From NCBI GenBank assembly GCA_905182985.1, contig CAJJDN010000006.1, positions 338,946-402,945 of the forward strand: DNA of 64,000 nt. Direction: 5' to 3'. Below are positions 46,793-58,422 of this stretch, piece by piece; the first letter of the stretch is position 1, and every line of letters starts with the position of its first letter. A program made the position numbers and the translations under genes. Source of the DNA: Paramecium sonneborni (Eukaryota; Ciliophora; Oligohymenophorea; Peniculida; Parameciidae). The notes under the pieces are model-generated. The model was given only the letters and a program-made list of their open reading frames with translations. It did no database searches and had not been told where the DNA came from.

Positions 46793-47707
46793 CTTTTATT
46801 TTAGTTTTAAGTTTTATTAAATGCTTAGAATAATGATAAATCAAAAGATGAATATAAATTTGTTATATTCTCAGAATTTTGCTTTGATTAATTTTTCGGA
46901 GATGAAGATGTTAGCAATGAATGTATATCTGATGTATATCATAAATAAAAACTAGACAATTAGCCGAACAATTAGTATTTTAATGGTAGGATTTGCTGTC
47001 ATGAATCAAGTGCCACAAATTTATAAAATTTTGAAATCGTAATCAATACAAGGAATCTCATTTAATGCTTATTACACAGAAGTAAAAAATCAAATAAAAA
47101 AATTAGTTATATTTGTTTTCATTTATAACTGCTTATAATCTATATAAACAAACAAAATTCATTTTATATGGTGAAAATGCAATAGTTGGACTTGAATATT
47201 GCATAGTTTTATGCCTATTCTTATTTTATGATAAAATTTTGAATTTTCATTAATGGCTCTTTAAGGCAGTTTTTTTTATACTTATCAATATCCCTTTGTA
47301 TTTAGGTTTTGGACCATAATGGATCTTTGATCTGACTATATACATTAATATGAGTTTGCGTAAATTATTAATATAATAAGTTGATAGTTTTCGTAGCCAG
47401 ATTTTTATAAATAAGGCTGAATTGTAAAAATAGAAATACAGGATAATTATCATTGCTCACATAATTGCAAAACTCTGCAGGTAGTATAGCAAGATTATTT
47501 ACTTTGTTTAATGATAATGCTGATTTTTCATATATGGTATATGTATTTAAAAGAATTTAGATATATGTTTTAGAAGACAACATTTTAGGTACAATATTGC
47601 TGTTTTAAATTATTAATACTTGGAAAGAAGAAAGGAAGAAGAATAAGAAAATCTAAAATAATAGTGAACAGTCAACTTGTGAAGAAATAAAATATGATTA
47701 AATCTGA
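46778..47707 (+). CDS. MPDU1: MPDU1 (Lec35)-like PQ-loop ER membrane protein
   Basis: Five exons (introns of 22, 25, 28 and 24 nt) encode 276 residues. The N-terminus is hydrophobic and is followed by EFCFDQFFGDEDV (family: EKCYDQLF). The first PQ loop is VGFAVMNQVPQIYKILKSQSI with ISFNAYYTELYLFSF, and the second region NTGQLSLLTQLQNSAGSIAR matches the MPDU1 hallmark HTGQLSAITVF..GGSLARIFT. Multi-pass. MPDU1 is needed for use of dolichol-phosphate mannose and glucose in the ER lumen, in N-glycan and GPI-anchor synthesis. The C-terminus is Lys-rich as in the family. The start lies in duplicated contig sequence but the copy here is complete. Confidence 0.9.
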
Positions 47708-47743
47708 TAAAATATATTTTTATTTATTATTTTAGTATATATT

Positions 47744-48550
47744 ATGTAATGTGAAATTTTAGATTGGAAAGGTTATTTAGTTTAGGCAAGTTTAGGAGTG
47801 CTATCATTTACAGTATTAATAAGTATTATTTTTAGTGAGTAATAGTAAAAAGATATTTTGAACAACCAAAAAGAGTTTGGAAAATATTCTTTATGGTATA
47901 AAAATGAAAATTAAGAAATAAGGACTCTTCAAAGCAATTTCTTTCAGCATTATTAGCTCATATTTTGAATGTGATTTTGGCTATGGAGTTATCTACAGAA
48001 ACAGATGAGAATGCTTGTATCTGGTATTTTATAACTTTTATGTTGGATTCAACTATGGGTGTATTATTAATCTTTCTACTTATGAAATCATTAAATATGA
48101 TTTTTACTTACTTTGATATAAGAGTATTTAGAAATATTTATTATTCAGAGATTAAAAAGTGGTAACTATTTCCGGATCTAAGAAAAAGTAAGAGTTGATT
48201 GGCAAATATATGCATGTCAATTATTTGTATGGAATTCAGTTGTAATTGTTTCAAAATTTATTTTATTTGGGTTACAAAAATTATTTGCTGACTAATTAAA
48301 ATAAACAGGTACTTTACTTTTATCTCCTATAACAAATCCTGAGTTACTTTTGGTATTTGTTATGATAATCATACCTCTTATAATGAATGCAATTACAGTA
48401 AATTCGAATTGATTATTTAAGTTTTGGATCTAAGATAATATAATTAAGAAATCTAACTTTAGCAATTAAGAAGAAAAGTAACTATTAATAGGAACATTCT
48501 ATGAAGAAACAATAACTGAATAATTTACATAAGAATTAGTTATTTTGTGA
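47744..48550 (+). CDS. STIMATE: STIMATE/TMEM110-like ER membrane protein
   Basis: Five exons (introns of 23, 27, 25 and 24 nt) encode 235 residues. The core AHILNVILAMELSTETDENA, then CIWYFITFMLDSTMGVLLIF matches the family pattern CTWYLINFLLDATVGMLLIY, and SPITNPELLLVFVMIIIPLI matches its last membrane segments. Four or five helices are predicted, with a polar C-terminal tail. STIMATE sits at ER-plasma membrane contacts and promotes STIM1 opening in animals; ciliate function is unknown, but a role at alveolar-sac or ER contacts is plausible. It starts 36 bp after MPDU1, same strand. Confidence 0.88.
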
Positions 48551-48578
48551 AATTTTTTATAATTAATATAAATTAAAA

Positions 48579-49184
48579 ATGAATCCAATTTCTATGCCTT
48601 AATTTAAAGGAGATCCACTATTATTTCATGCAGTGGCACATGGGAATGTTTAGGAAGTCATTTCATTAATTGAAGACAAAGAAGCTAATGTTGATGCTCG
48701 TAATATAAATGGTGCAACTCCTTTAATTTTTGCTGTTTAAGCCAATCATCCTTAAATTACAGAACTTTTATTGAAATTTAAAGCAAATCCAAATTTAAAG
48801 GAATACTATGATGTAGGTGAAAAGACTGCTTTACATTATGCAGTTGAAAAAAATTAATTTAAGTTATGTTAGTTACTCTTAGATTATGGAGCAAATCCTA
48901 GTTTATAAGATAAAAGAGGTCTAACTTGTTTGCATTATGCAGCTAGGTAAGGATTTAAATAAATTGTTGTTTTACTCCTTAATTATGGAGTAGATATTAA
49001 TTTAAGAGATGAAAATGGATTCAATGCTTCTTATTGGGCTCAAATCAATAAATTTAATGAAATTTTGACTTTATTACCTTAACCAAAATTTATACCCTCT
49101 AATGATTTACTAGAATTTAAGACATAGATGAGAGAAATTCATAAAATAGAAATAGGTAAGAAAAAGAAAAAGAAGAAAAAATGA
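48579..49184 (+). CDS. Ankyrin-repeat protein with Lys tail
   Basis: A single exon of 201 residues, no intron. Four ankyrin repeats are seen: PLLFHAVAHGNVQEVISLIE, ATPLIFAVQANHPQITELLL, KTALHYAVEKNQFKLCQLLL and LTCLHYAARQGFKQIVVLLL, followed by a partial fifth. The C-terminus ends in a poly-Lys run (GKKKKKKK). Ankyrin stacks bind proteins; the basic tail could bind acidic membranes or nucleic acid. Not closely similar to the ankyrin gene at 2231. Confidence 0.9.
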
Positions 49185-49606
49185 TAAACTAATATATTTA
49201 ATATAATATTCTTTATTTTAGTGCAAACATATTGGGTACATTTTAGTCTTAAAATTGTTATCCTAAAAATCCTCCCTAATTTTGGCAATTTTTATTAAAT
49301 CCTTTTAATTAAAATTCTTAAAAAGATAACGTCTATCAATTTTGCAATATTAAATATTCTTGAACCTACTTTTTTGATTAGATTAATTAAAATAAATGTT
49401 ATTATAAACATTTGAATTAAAATAATAAACTTAGTTTAATTTGAATGACCTAATAAAACTTTTCAGTGTTGTATTGTTTATTTTTGAGAAATTGAATATA
49501 GCTATAAAATAGCTCTGAGATTAAAAAAAAAATCTTTAGGATGTGCTATTTTAATAAATATTGATAATTTATTTAATAATTTTTTAGTATATAAGCTTTT
49601 AGTGAA

Positions 49607-51429
49607 TCAATGTTTTAGTTATATATCTGGAGCTCTAGTAGAAAAAGATCTAATTCTGGTTTTAAATTAAGAGGATTAAACAGATTTTTTATTTGATGTT
49701 TAGTACTAGGATAAGTCACAGAGAGGCTTAAGTTTTGATGGAAGAAATGATTTCTTTGTAGTAGTAGTAGTTGCTATTGAAATATTATTTTCATTTCCTG
49801 GATTAATTGTAGTCAACTTTCTCTTTATAACTCTTTTTTTATTGTAAGAATTTTCATCACAAGAACTACAAGACTCTGAATCTGAAATATCTATTTATTA
49901 ATTAATTTTAGGAAACTCCTTAATAAGTTCTGGTGTATTCATTAAATTAATTGCTTGACAGATGTTAACGCCAATTTATTGGAGATTTTCTACTGAAAAA
50001 TCTTTTCCATTTTCATCTTAATTTGAAATTCTCATTTAAAATATATTACTAAATTATAAAATATTTCTAAAAAAATAAGATGAGGATACCCCAAAGCAAA
50101 TGGAAGGGTTCTTTCCATTTTAGAAGATTTTCCAAATTTACTTTAATTTATATTAACATATTAACAAGTTTATTAAATGGCTGAAATGAATGGTTAGTTT
50201 TAATTGTGTATTCCTACAAATTTGATACCATATCTAAATAAAATGTAATTTTTTTTTTTACTTTTTGAATGTTTAATGTATGTCTAAAACTAAATGTAAA
50301 TTTTAAGCTTTTTTTAATAGTGCTTTTACATGTTGAGCACTGGGAATTAATTTATTAACTTTATGCCATTTTTAATTGATATCAATTCCTTAAAGAGTTG
50401 TAATGCTATTTCCATGAATAACTCCATCTGGATTCATCATAGGTAGAATCTTAAAATAGAATTATTATCTTAAATTTTAAGCATCTTCATTTACTAAATA
50501 TTGAATGATTCCTTCAATTACATAAGAGGATATAACCTCTGATGGGTGTTACCTAGACAATATAACTATTAATGGTTTAGAGGAGTCTCCCATAGTGATT
50601 ACAGGACATTAATTACCTAAATTGGTTGTTATTGACTTTAATTTAAAAAATGGTCTAATTTATTACAAAATTTGTTACAGATTCTAAAAAGGTATTAAAA
50701 ATTATGAGAGACTTGATAATCCATAGGGTGGAAATAATGAAAAGTAAGTAATATCTTCTTTTTCAAATAAATAGCTAAAAGATAGGGTATAATAATTAGT
50801 GTCTTTATTTTTTTTATAGTTGTTTTTATAATATTACACATTATCTCCACCTCTATACCAACCAGTACGAGCAGTGTAGATATAAGGATTTACATTTAAA
50901 TACGATGCTGATTTACTTAAATTTATAATGTTAAATTGGAGCATTGTTCTTTCTGGAGTTCTTACACTAAAAAAATACCATCTTGTGCAACCATTTGTTT
51001 ATGTATCATTATGCAAAATCAAATTGTATTTTTTATTGCCCACTCTATGAACTGTATACAAATTTCCACATTCAAAGTTTGAATCAAAATGGATAGGTCC
51101 TTTAGAAAATAGTTTAGTCCCAATATATTTTGGTGATGCAAAATTTTATCCTTTAGGAGTTTAGTTAATGAATCTTTGATAAATCAACGTTGCATTATTA
51201 TGCAATTCATGAAATGTCTTATATTAGCTTGATTCTCTTTGAAAAAAATCGATATCACAGCACTCAAAGTTAAGAATATCCTTTGGAGGTTTATATTAGT
51301 TATGAAAATAAGGTAAGGGACTAATTATTATACAAAATACCTTATCTAACCTGGATAATCATATTTAGGTGTTGTAAATTCAAAAGGAGTTGAAAGTATA
51401 GGATTTGCAATCGGTAATAAATTGTCCAT
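49607..51429 (-). CDS. AGBL: Cytosolic-carboxypeptidase-like (CCP/AGBL, M14) protein with altered active site
   Basis: Four exons (introns of 20, 28 and 23 nt; sum fits) encode 583 residues. The CCP N-terminal beta domain is clear (FDSNFECGNLYTVHRVGNKK and TRWYFFSVRTPERTMLQF). The M14 domain has the zinc motif RQHPSEVISSYV and the third ligand in LVLDIHQTF. The substrate-binding DLNRxW reads DINQKW (Arg to Gln), and where the catalytic Glu is expected the alignment gives ILQFS, Gln encoded by TAA (+ strand 50054-50056). CCPs remove glutamates from tubulin tails in cilia. With both residues changed, this member may bind but not cut. The C-terminal 150 residues are Ser/Thr/Lys-rich. Confidence 0.8.
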
Positions 51430-51673
51430 TCAATAAGAATTTTTCTGTTAATTATAAAATTATTATAAACAAAAAATATTGTAAATAAAAGATGTTATTA
51501 AAATAATGATATAATATATCGATATAATATATCATACATTAAAAACTTTATTGAAAAAGATGTATAGATAAAAATGTAAAAAGATATAAAAAATAGATTG
51601 AAGGATGCATTTAGGATTAATAATGAAAGAGAATGGTAATTGATATTCTAAATAAATAAATTAATAAAATTAA

Positions 51674-52744
51674 ATGAGAAGACCAAATGAGGTTGAGTAT
51701 AACAAAACAGCTTTGATGGGTAATTATAGAATAAATTTGAGCGAATTGGTATGAAGATAGGTTAGCTCCTCATTAATTATAGAGAGATCCAAATGGTCAG
51801 AAATCTGTATGAAATGAGAATATAAGTAGTTAAGATAAGTAGAAGAAGGAATATCAATACCTGGAGATAATGGATGTTTACTTCCTTTACCAAGAGTGAA
51901 TCGTAATCCTCCTTACATAACAAAGGAAATAATAGTTCCAGATGATGGATATGTATAATGAGATGTATAAAATAGAGAGAATTCAGAACAGAATTCTAAA
52001 CAAAATTTGATGCAAAGAATATACAGAATATGCAATTAGGTGATTGCAGATCTTTAGTGAAAAGGAATGGAGAGAAAGTAAATTTTCCTGAGTGCAATCC
52101 TACAGTTGCATAAACAGCAGGGGCTAAATCAATAAAACAATTAGATTAAACAAATATGCAGTAAATTTTGGTTGATAGAGCTGTCCATTAAAATTATACA
52201 GACTTTGGATCAACATTCAGAAATCATCCAGAGTAGCATAATAAATTTTATTCAATTACTACATACTAATAATCATTTTAGCCTCCTGAAAATAATGTTA
52301 AGGAAATTCTCAGTGATAATAAGATAAAACCTTTAGCTGCTGGATGCAGAGAAAGAGATCCATTTGATTAAGGATTAAAAATGACTTCTGTAATAACAGG
52401 TGAAAAATACAGAGATTGTATTAGATATAATTATATTAAATAGCTGTTGAACCAAAAGAGAATACAGAAGTATAAAGATAATGGGTACATTCTGGTGATT
52501 GTGGATTGAAAACTGCTTAGAATAATTTAAGATCTAGTAGTATTTAGAATTATAAGAAGTCTGCTTGTTAAATTCATCCATATGACATAGCTACTAGTTT
52601 ACCACTTGAAGGTAAAATGATTAATATCATTATATATAAGATGGTGTATACACATTACATCCTAAATATACTGATCCTGGTCAATTTAGACATATAAGAA
52701 GTGATGTCACTAGAATCATGAATAAACCAATAACAAGAAAATGA
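51674..52744 (+). CDS. Candidate axonemal/microtubule-associated protein
   Basis: Six exons (introns of 22, 20, 23, 26 and 29 nt) encode 316 residues, intron sum exact. The chain is loop-rich with recurring short motifs (TALMANWYEDRLAP, VPDDGY, SITTYQQSFQPPE, MTSVITGEKYRDS, VHSGDCGLKTAQNN). Repeated Y/F-P-x and NPITGE-like pieces of this kind are typical of microtubule inner proteins of cilia, which thread along tubulin without a fold. There is no recognisable globular domain. The assignment is by pattern only. Confidence 0.55.
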
Positions 52745-52834
52745 AATTCTATTTTAGGATAATCCATTCATTTAAGACTTATTTTATAGGAGTAATTCTT
52801 TCAATAATTATCTTTATCTTTATTAATATAAATT

Positions 52835-53763
52835 TCATTTGGCTATATGTAATAATGCACCCAAAGCACCAAATAAAACAGTTGAGCCTAATGCTTATTA
52901 TTTAGATCTCTACCAATCCCAAGGCATATGGTTTTTATGATATAAAATACCAGAATTGCTCTTCAAATATGGATAATCCATATGATGATCAGCATCTAAG
53001 TCATAAGTTCTAATTAGAGTATAAATAATTAAATACCTCATATTTCTTTCATCTAATGGAGTATCAAAACATGCTCTCTCTAATACAACCTTACCAATTT
53101 TATCTGCATTCTTGAATCCTGTAGCTTAAGCCATCAATTATAGATCTGCATAACTCCATGAGGGATTTCTCAAATTTGCCACATTTCCATAAGTATTATC
53201 TTAAAGCTCAGGTAATTAGGATAAGAAGCAATCAAATTATTAGACTGAAGCATCTTCTAATTTGAATCTATCTGGAATTTCCTTATATTCATAAGGCACA
53301 AATCCTAAAGATACAAGAAGCTATTTATTAAATATATCTTCATACTCCTTCCTATACTGTTTAATCTGCATCTTCCTTTGTAACAAGTGGAACTACACAT
53401 TCGAATCCTGGCTTATAAAATTCTGTTCTTGGTACCATCATTTATTTATAATGGAGAGGTCTTCCCTTCACTCTAACTCTTCTATATAACCATTCATTCA
53501 AATTAGAACTATTCCATGGAGGACTTACAAGCTCCTCATCTCTGAGCTCATAAATTGGTTTCTTTAGTTATTCCTTTCTGAATTAAATTTCTTATTCTTT
53601 CCATTACTTTTGGACCTATGCATAAAAAGCATACACTAATGATCCACCACTCAAACCAGCACAAATGCTTAAAATCTAGCTTATATACTATTTACTATTT
53701 GTAAGTTGGGCATTGGGCATTCAATCTACTGAATCCGCTTAATTATTTAAGCACAAGTGCCAT
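52835..53763 (-). CDS. SURF1: SURF1/Shy1-like cytochrome c oxidase assembly factor
   Basis: Three exons with 28- and 25-nt introns encode 291 residues. One membrane segment near the N-terminus (YICAGLSGGSLVYAFYA), a RRVRVKGRPLHYKQMMVPR-type segment, then FECVVPLVTKEDADQTVQEG and LLVSLGFVPYEYKE give the SURF1 pattern (GY.VVTPL..., LVNRGWVP). A second membrane segment ends the protein (STVLFGALGALLHIA). SURF1 helps insert heme a3 into COX1 in the mitochondrial inner membrane. The usual Arg-Gly in NRGWVP is SLGFVP here. The assignment rests on order and topology as much as on motif identity. Confidence 0.72.
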
Positions 53764-53986
53764 TTTTTATTAATTATATTAATAATAATAAACCTTTTAG
53801 ATTTTAAATCAAAATAAAATCTATTTTTATTGTTCTCATTATTTTTTTATTTATTTCCAGATCTCATTTGATATTAATAATTCTAATTTGTGAGATCATT
53901 TCATCAGTTATATCAAACTTACTAAAAATTTAATAAATATACCTAATAATTTCATAACATTATTAATCATATTTTACAGAATTAAT

Positions 53987-54346
53987 ATGAAAAATTCAAC
54001 TATTCAATTCAACAAGAAAACTAAAAATATGGTAAAGTCTGTTAATTTATCTCTTGATAAACTTTCAAATAATCACAAATACCTAAAACCTTAGAAATCT
54101 AAAGATGAATATTATCTGTAAATTTCTCCTCATTTTCAAACTCAAACTCTCACATTTACTAATTAAATCAAAAAACTGAAGTGTATTGAGCATGAGGACG
54201 TAGACACAGAAGAGTCAGTTAAATCAAGTAATTCATTAAAAACTGACAAAAACAATTTCCCCTTATAAAAACTTCATTTAGGATAACCAAAAAGTTAATT
54301 TTTTAATGATATTAAATGTTCAAGAAGACTTAAGACTGAATAATGA
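53987..54346 (+). CDS. Small Ser/Lys-rich hypothetical protein
   Basis: One exon of 119 residues, rich in Ser, Lys, Gln and Asn, with an acidic middle (EHEDVDTEESVKSS). It appears disordered. No motif is recognised. The start and stop are clean, and composition differs from random AT-rich frames by its many charged residues. Confidence 0.55.
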
Positions 54347-54934
54347 TTTATATATAATTTTTACATTAACAATCATATATTAAAGTTTTTGATTTTTAAT
54401 TACATACTTCATATTATTTTAAAACAATCAAAATTTTTTCGATAAAAAATTGATCTTGATTAATTCAAAAAAATACTCAAGTTATTTTTTAATTAAACTT
54501 TAGAACACAGTTCTTAGCAAATGTCTCAATAATTACTACCAAGAATAATTCCATCTAAATTAAGTTTTAAATATAATAACTAGAAAACATTTGAATTAAT
54601 AATACTTAATTTTTCAAAAAATATAAATAAAAGCATTATAAGTGATTAATTAATCTAAAGTGCTTTTCTCATTTTTCTTAAAATATATTATTATATTTTT
54701 TTAATGAAAATTATATCGAAAGTTTTAAATTAACTTAAATGGTAATATTTATCAAAAATACAATAAAATAAGATATGTATAAGAAATATTAAATGTTTTA
54801 TTAAAAATTCTATGATTTATGAAAGTTGAAATATTAACATATAAATGCATACAAGTTGAATCTTAATAAAGAAGAATTGATACTATTGCATATAATTTAA
54901 ATCTGAAATAAACAATAATTGTTTTATAGCAAAC
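54347..54934. other. AT-rich intergenic region
   Basis: No protein-like frame and no RNA gene seen. Confidence 0.5.
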
Positions 54935-55021
54935 AATAACCATTCTATCATATTATAAATGGTAATAAGCATTCTATCAAATTATAAATGCTAATAACCA
55001 TTCTATTAAATTATAAATGGT
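54935..55021. repeat. Three tandem 29-bp hairpin repeats with compensatory changes
   Basis: Units at 54935-54963, 54964-54992 and 54993-55021. Each unit has ends that pair as a 6-bp stem: ACCATT with AATGGT in units 1 and 3, and AGCATT with AATGCT in unit 2, so two substitutions in unit 2 preserve pairing. The 13-nt loop is otherwise nearly constant. Confidence 0.8.
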
Positions 55022-55139
55022 TTAGATTTTAAGAGTCATGCTAAGATTTAAGACAGAAAAATTTCCTATTCATCAGTAAATAAGAGTTGAGATAATGAAA
55101 TGATAAATTATTGAATAGATTTTGTATCTTCATAAAAAA

Positions 55140-55350
55140 ATGGATGGAAATTTGCTTAATTATATTAAGGAAATGAAGAAGTTGTTCTTCTACATATCAA
55201 ATTTATTTCTGAGTCATTACAAAAGAATATTAAATCAAAGGAACTTCCTAAATAATAACTATTGTATGAATAATTTAAATTACCCTTCCCTAAAAAAAGA
55301 AATGGAGATAAGAGAGAGGAGTAAATTGATAATGTTAAAGAAGAGGGGAT
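55140..55350 (+). CDS. Possible small basic protein
   Basis: From ATG 55140 an open frame of about 70 codons to TGA has no TAA or TAG either, with charged C-terminal residues (KKEMEIRERSKLIMLKKRG). It lacks a recognisable domain and could be a remnant or chance; the region just upstream is the hairpin repeat array. Confidence 0.3.
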
Positions 55351-55435
55351 GAGAGAAGTCATGGAGAATAGAGGATGTTGATCTTTGATGTTATAATTTA
55401 TAAATTATTGTAGTTTAATTGTTAATATCTAAATT

Positions 55436-55460
55436 TTTTAGGCATGAAAAGTGCCTAAAA
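55436..55460. repeat. 9-bp-stem hairpin in intergenic DNA
   Basis: TTTTAGGCA and TGCCTAAAA are perfect complements around a TGAAAAG loop, just downstream (3') of the minus-strand gene ending at 55510. It could mark a transcript end or be incidental. Confidence 0.5.
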
Positions 55461-55509
55461 TTCTAATTATCAATTGATAAATTAATAATACTTAAGAGGT
55501 TATACTAAA

Positions 55510-55864
55510 TCATTAATCATTCATAACACTCTTAGAGATTTATTGAATCTAATTTTTTAATTTATTTTCTGCTGATCTATTTCTTTGAAAAGTTATTTAA
55601 AACACATTTCCTACTTATATATTTGGAGGTAGATAATGACTTGGTACATTAAATTCACTAAAATCATCACTTAAAAGTTTAATTGAATTGCTTATGCTTA
55701 TCACAGTGCTATTAATATCTAAAATAGGTTTGTTGTTTACAATATTTAGTTTCGATGTTTTTACATTTAGTCTAAGGCTCAATTTCACTTTAGTCAAGCA
55801 TATTTTCAATTTATGATAAACTAATATCACAATTTTCATCAGTTTATAATTACAAATTTGACAT
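55510..55864 (-). CDS. Small acidic hypothetical protein
   Basis: Two exons with a 22-nt intron give 110 residues. The N-terminus is acidic with Gln (LSQIENMLDQSEIEPQTK), the middle is Ser/Ile-rich (INSTVISISNSIKLLSDDF), followed by SEFNVPSHYLPPNIQVGN and a helical C-terminus. No family is recognised. It is divergent from the M20 peptidase gene with about 130 bp between starts. Confidence 0.6.
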
Positions 55865-55995
55865 TAAAATATGTATTTTTAGAAAGAGAAGAAAGAGCAA
55901 TTAGATAAGTAAAAAACAATGTTATAAAAAATGAGATCATTATAATGAGATTAAATACATAATAAATATTGATAAATAATAATTAAATTTAATTT

Positions 55996-57484
55996 ATGTT
56001 ATAAGATTAAGTGTAAGGAAATAAAAGAGTTTAGTTCTAAGAAACTGTAGATAAACATTTTGATGATTCATTACCTTTATTTATGGATATTTTAAGAGTA
56101 CCAAGTTAATCAAGAGAGTTTGATCCTGAGTATTTAACAAATGGATTACTATTACAATCAGCAAAATTATTCAAAGAATTAGTGGAAAACTTAAAATTGA
56201 AGAGTACATAATAATAATAAATTAGATGCAAAAATTGAATTGCTAACAGATGAAGGATTATCACCATTTTTATTTGTGGAAGTGGAAGGATCAGATGGAG
56301 ACACAGATGGATCAGTTTTATTTTATGGTCATATGGATAAATAGCCTCCATTTACAGGATGGAGAGATGGATTATCTGCATATGATCCAAAAATAATTAA
56401 TGATAAATTATATGCAAGAGGTGGAGCTGATGATTCATATTCAGTTTTAGGATCAGTGATAGCAATTCGAACAATTCAAGATTTAGGATTAAAACATCCT
56501 AGAGTAGTAATGATATTTGAAGCTGATGAAGAGAGTGGATCTGATCATATAGAACATTATTTGAATAAATTAAAAGATAGAATTGCTAATGTAGATTTAA
56601 TTGTATGTTTGGATTCAGGTTGTGGTAATTATGAATAATTTTGGTCAACAACAACTTTAAGAGGATTAGTAGGAGCTAATGTAACAGTTTAAATATTGAA
56701 TGAAGGAGTACATTCTGGTGATGCATCAGGAGTAGTCCCATCTTCATTTAGAATATTTAGATAATTATTAAATAGAATTGATGATCCTAAAACAGGTGAA
56801 GTTGTAGATGATTTTTAAGTTACCATACCTGGAGAAAGATATATTTAAGCATAAAAAACAGCTGCTGTTTTCTCAGAAGGATTAATTAATAAATTTCCAT
56901 TACATTAAAATACACAACCAGTTTCTGCTGATCCTTTTAAAGCATATATAAATAAAGTTTGGAAAGCTTAACTTGCTATTACAGGAGCAGATGGACTTCC
57001 TCATGCTTCAAATGCTGGAAATGTATTAAGACCAGAAACCACTTTAAAATTATCTGTTAGACTTCCTCCTACTAAGGATCCAAAAGAAGCTGAGGAATCT
57101 TTTATTAGAATTGTAATTAATTATATTTTATAATAGTTAACTACTAATATACCTTATGGTGCTACTGTCAAAATTGAAGGACTTAATTCAGGAGCAGGTT
57201 TCAATGCTTTAGATAATAAACCTTATCTTGATAAACTTATTGATGAAGCATCTAATTTATTTTATGGAAAAGAAGCAGTTACTTTTGGTGAAGGAGGTTC
57301 TATTCCCCTTATGAACACTCTTTAATAATAATTCCCATAAGCCCAATTCATTATTACTGGAGTCTTGGGTCCTAATTCTAATGAACATGGACCTAATGAA
57401 TGCTTAGATTTACCCTATACCAAAAAATTGATTAGTTGTATTGCTTATATTGTTAGTGGAGCACAATAACATTTAAAAAAATGA
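55996..57484 (+). CDS. M20 metallopeptidase, CNDP2-like dipeptidase
   Basis: Three exons (22- and 24-nt introns) encode 480 residues, full length for the family. The di-zinc site is intact: YGHMDKQPP (first His), ARGGADDSYSVL (bridging Asp), FEADEESGSDH (catalytic and ligand Glu pair), CLDSGCGNYEQ (Asp) and GPNSNEHGPNE (last His). The dimerisation lid region contains VHSGDASGVVPSSF with its conserved His. Such enzymes hydrolyse dipeptides such as Cys-Gly in cytosolic peptide recycling. Unlike several other enzymes in this window, every catalytic residue is present. GC content is a little higher than nearby genes. Confidence 0.94.
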
Positions 57485-58422
57485 GTTTTATCAATTATTT
57501 TACATATATAAAATATAACAATTTTGGTATATCTTTTTAGTCTTATTAAAATTCTATTCATAATACAATTCATACTTAAATTATTACTTCAAGGAACTAT
57601 TCAATAAAGTTTTATATTTCATAACTTATAGACGACATTTTAAATACATTTAAATTGATTATTCATATATCAAATCATCATCAAATAATTTACTTTATAT
57701 TCTAATATTTTACAATCTTAAGACATTTTATTTATTTATATGACATTAAGCGAATATTTAAATAATATTATTCAATTTAATTTTTAAAATTAAATGAAGA
57801 AATAAACTGAACAATTTAAAGTAATAAATAAAAATTATTTTAAAGAAGAAACGAAGTATAATTTTATTAAACAATAAATTAATGATAACAAAAAAACTGT
57901 AATCCATATTATAACCTAACTATTTTTTATCTGATATACAAACTTTGATCACAATTTATTATCTTTTTTGATCTTCTATTTTTTTCAAATTAATTTCTTA
58001 TTATTAATATATTAAAGTTCAAATATATTGATTATATACTAATACTAAATTTCCTAAACATTTAGTATAAATCTTATTAGATAATTATAAAAGAGAACAA
58101 TTAATGCAATTATTAGTTATTAATCTTCAAAAAAGCTTTTTATACATCTAAGACTTTTAAAAATAATTTTGGTTCTCCAATTTTTTTATTTAAAATAAAT
58201 CTAAATTATTTATTTAATAATATTTTCAAAGAAAATTCAAAAGATTCAATTTTTCTTTTATCTAAAACGAGATTAAAAAAGAATTCTAGATTATTTTTTT
58301 AATTGATTTAGAAATAAATATGAAATTGCAAGGCTGATATTAATTTTAAATAAAATATTTGCTTAAAGTATTTAATAGAAATTTGTAAAAGAACATTATT
58401 AAATTAATTAATATATATAATA
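57485..58422. other. Long AT-rich intergenic region
   Basis: About 940 bp. A 48-codon plus-strand frame starts near 57794 (KKQTEQFKVINKNYFKEETK) but is too short and AT-driven to call. Nothing else recognised. Confidence 0.45.

Noticed and set aside
57794..57941. 48-codon plus-strand frame
   Set aside because: Too short, Lys/Asn/Ile composition expected from AT-rich DNA with a single stop codon, and no conserved motif.
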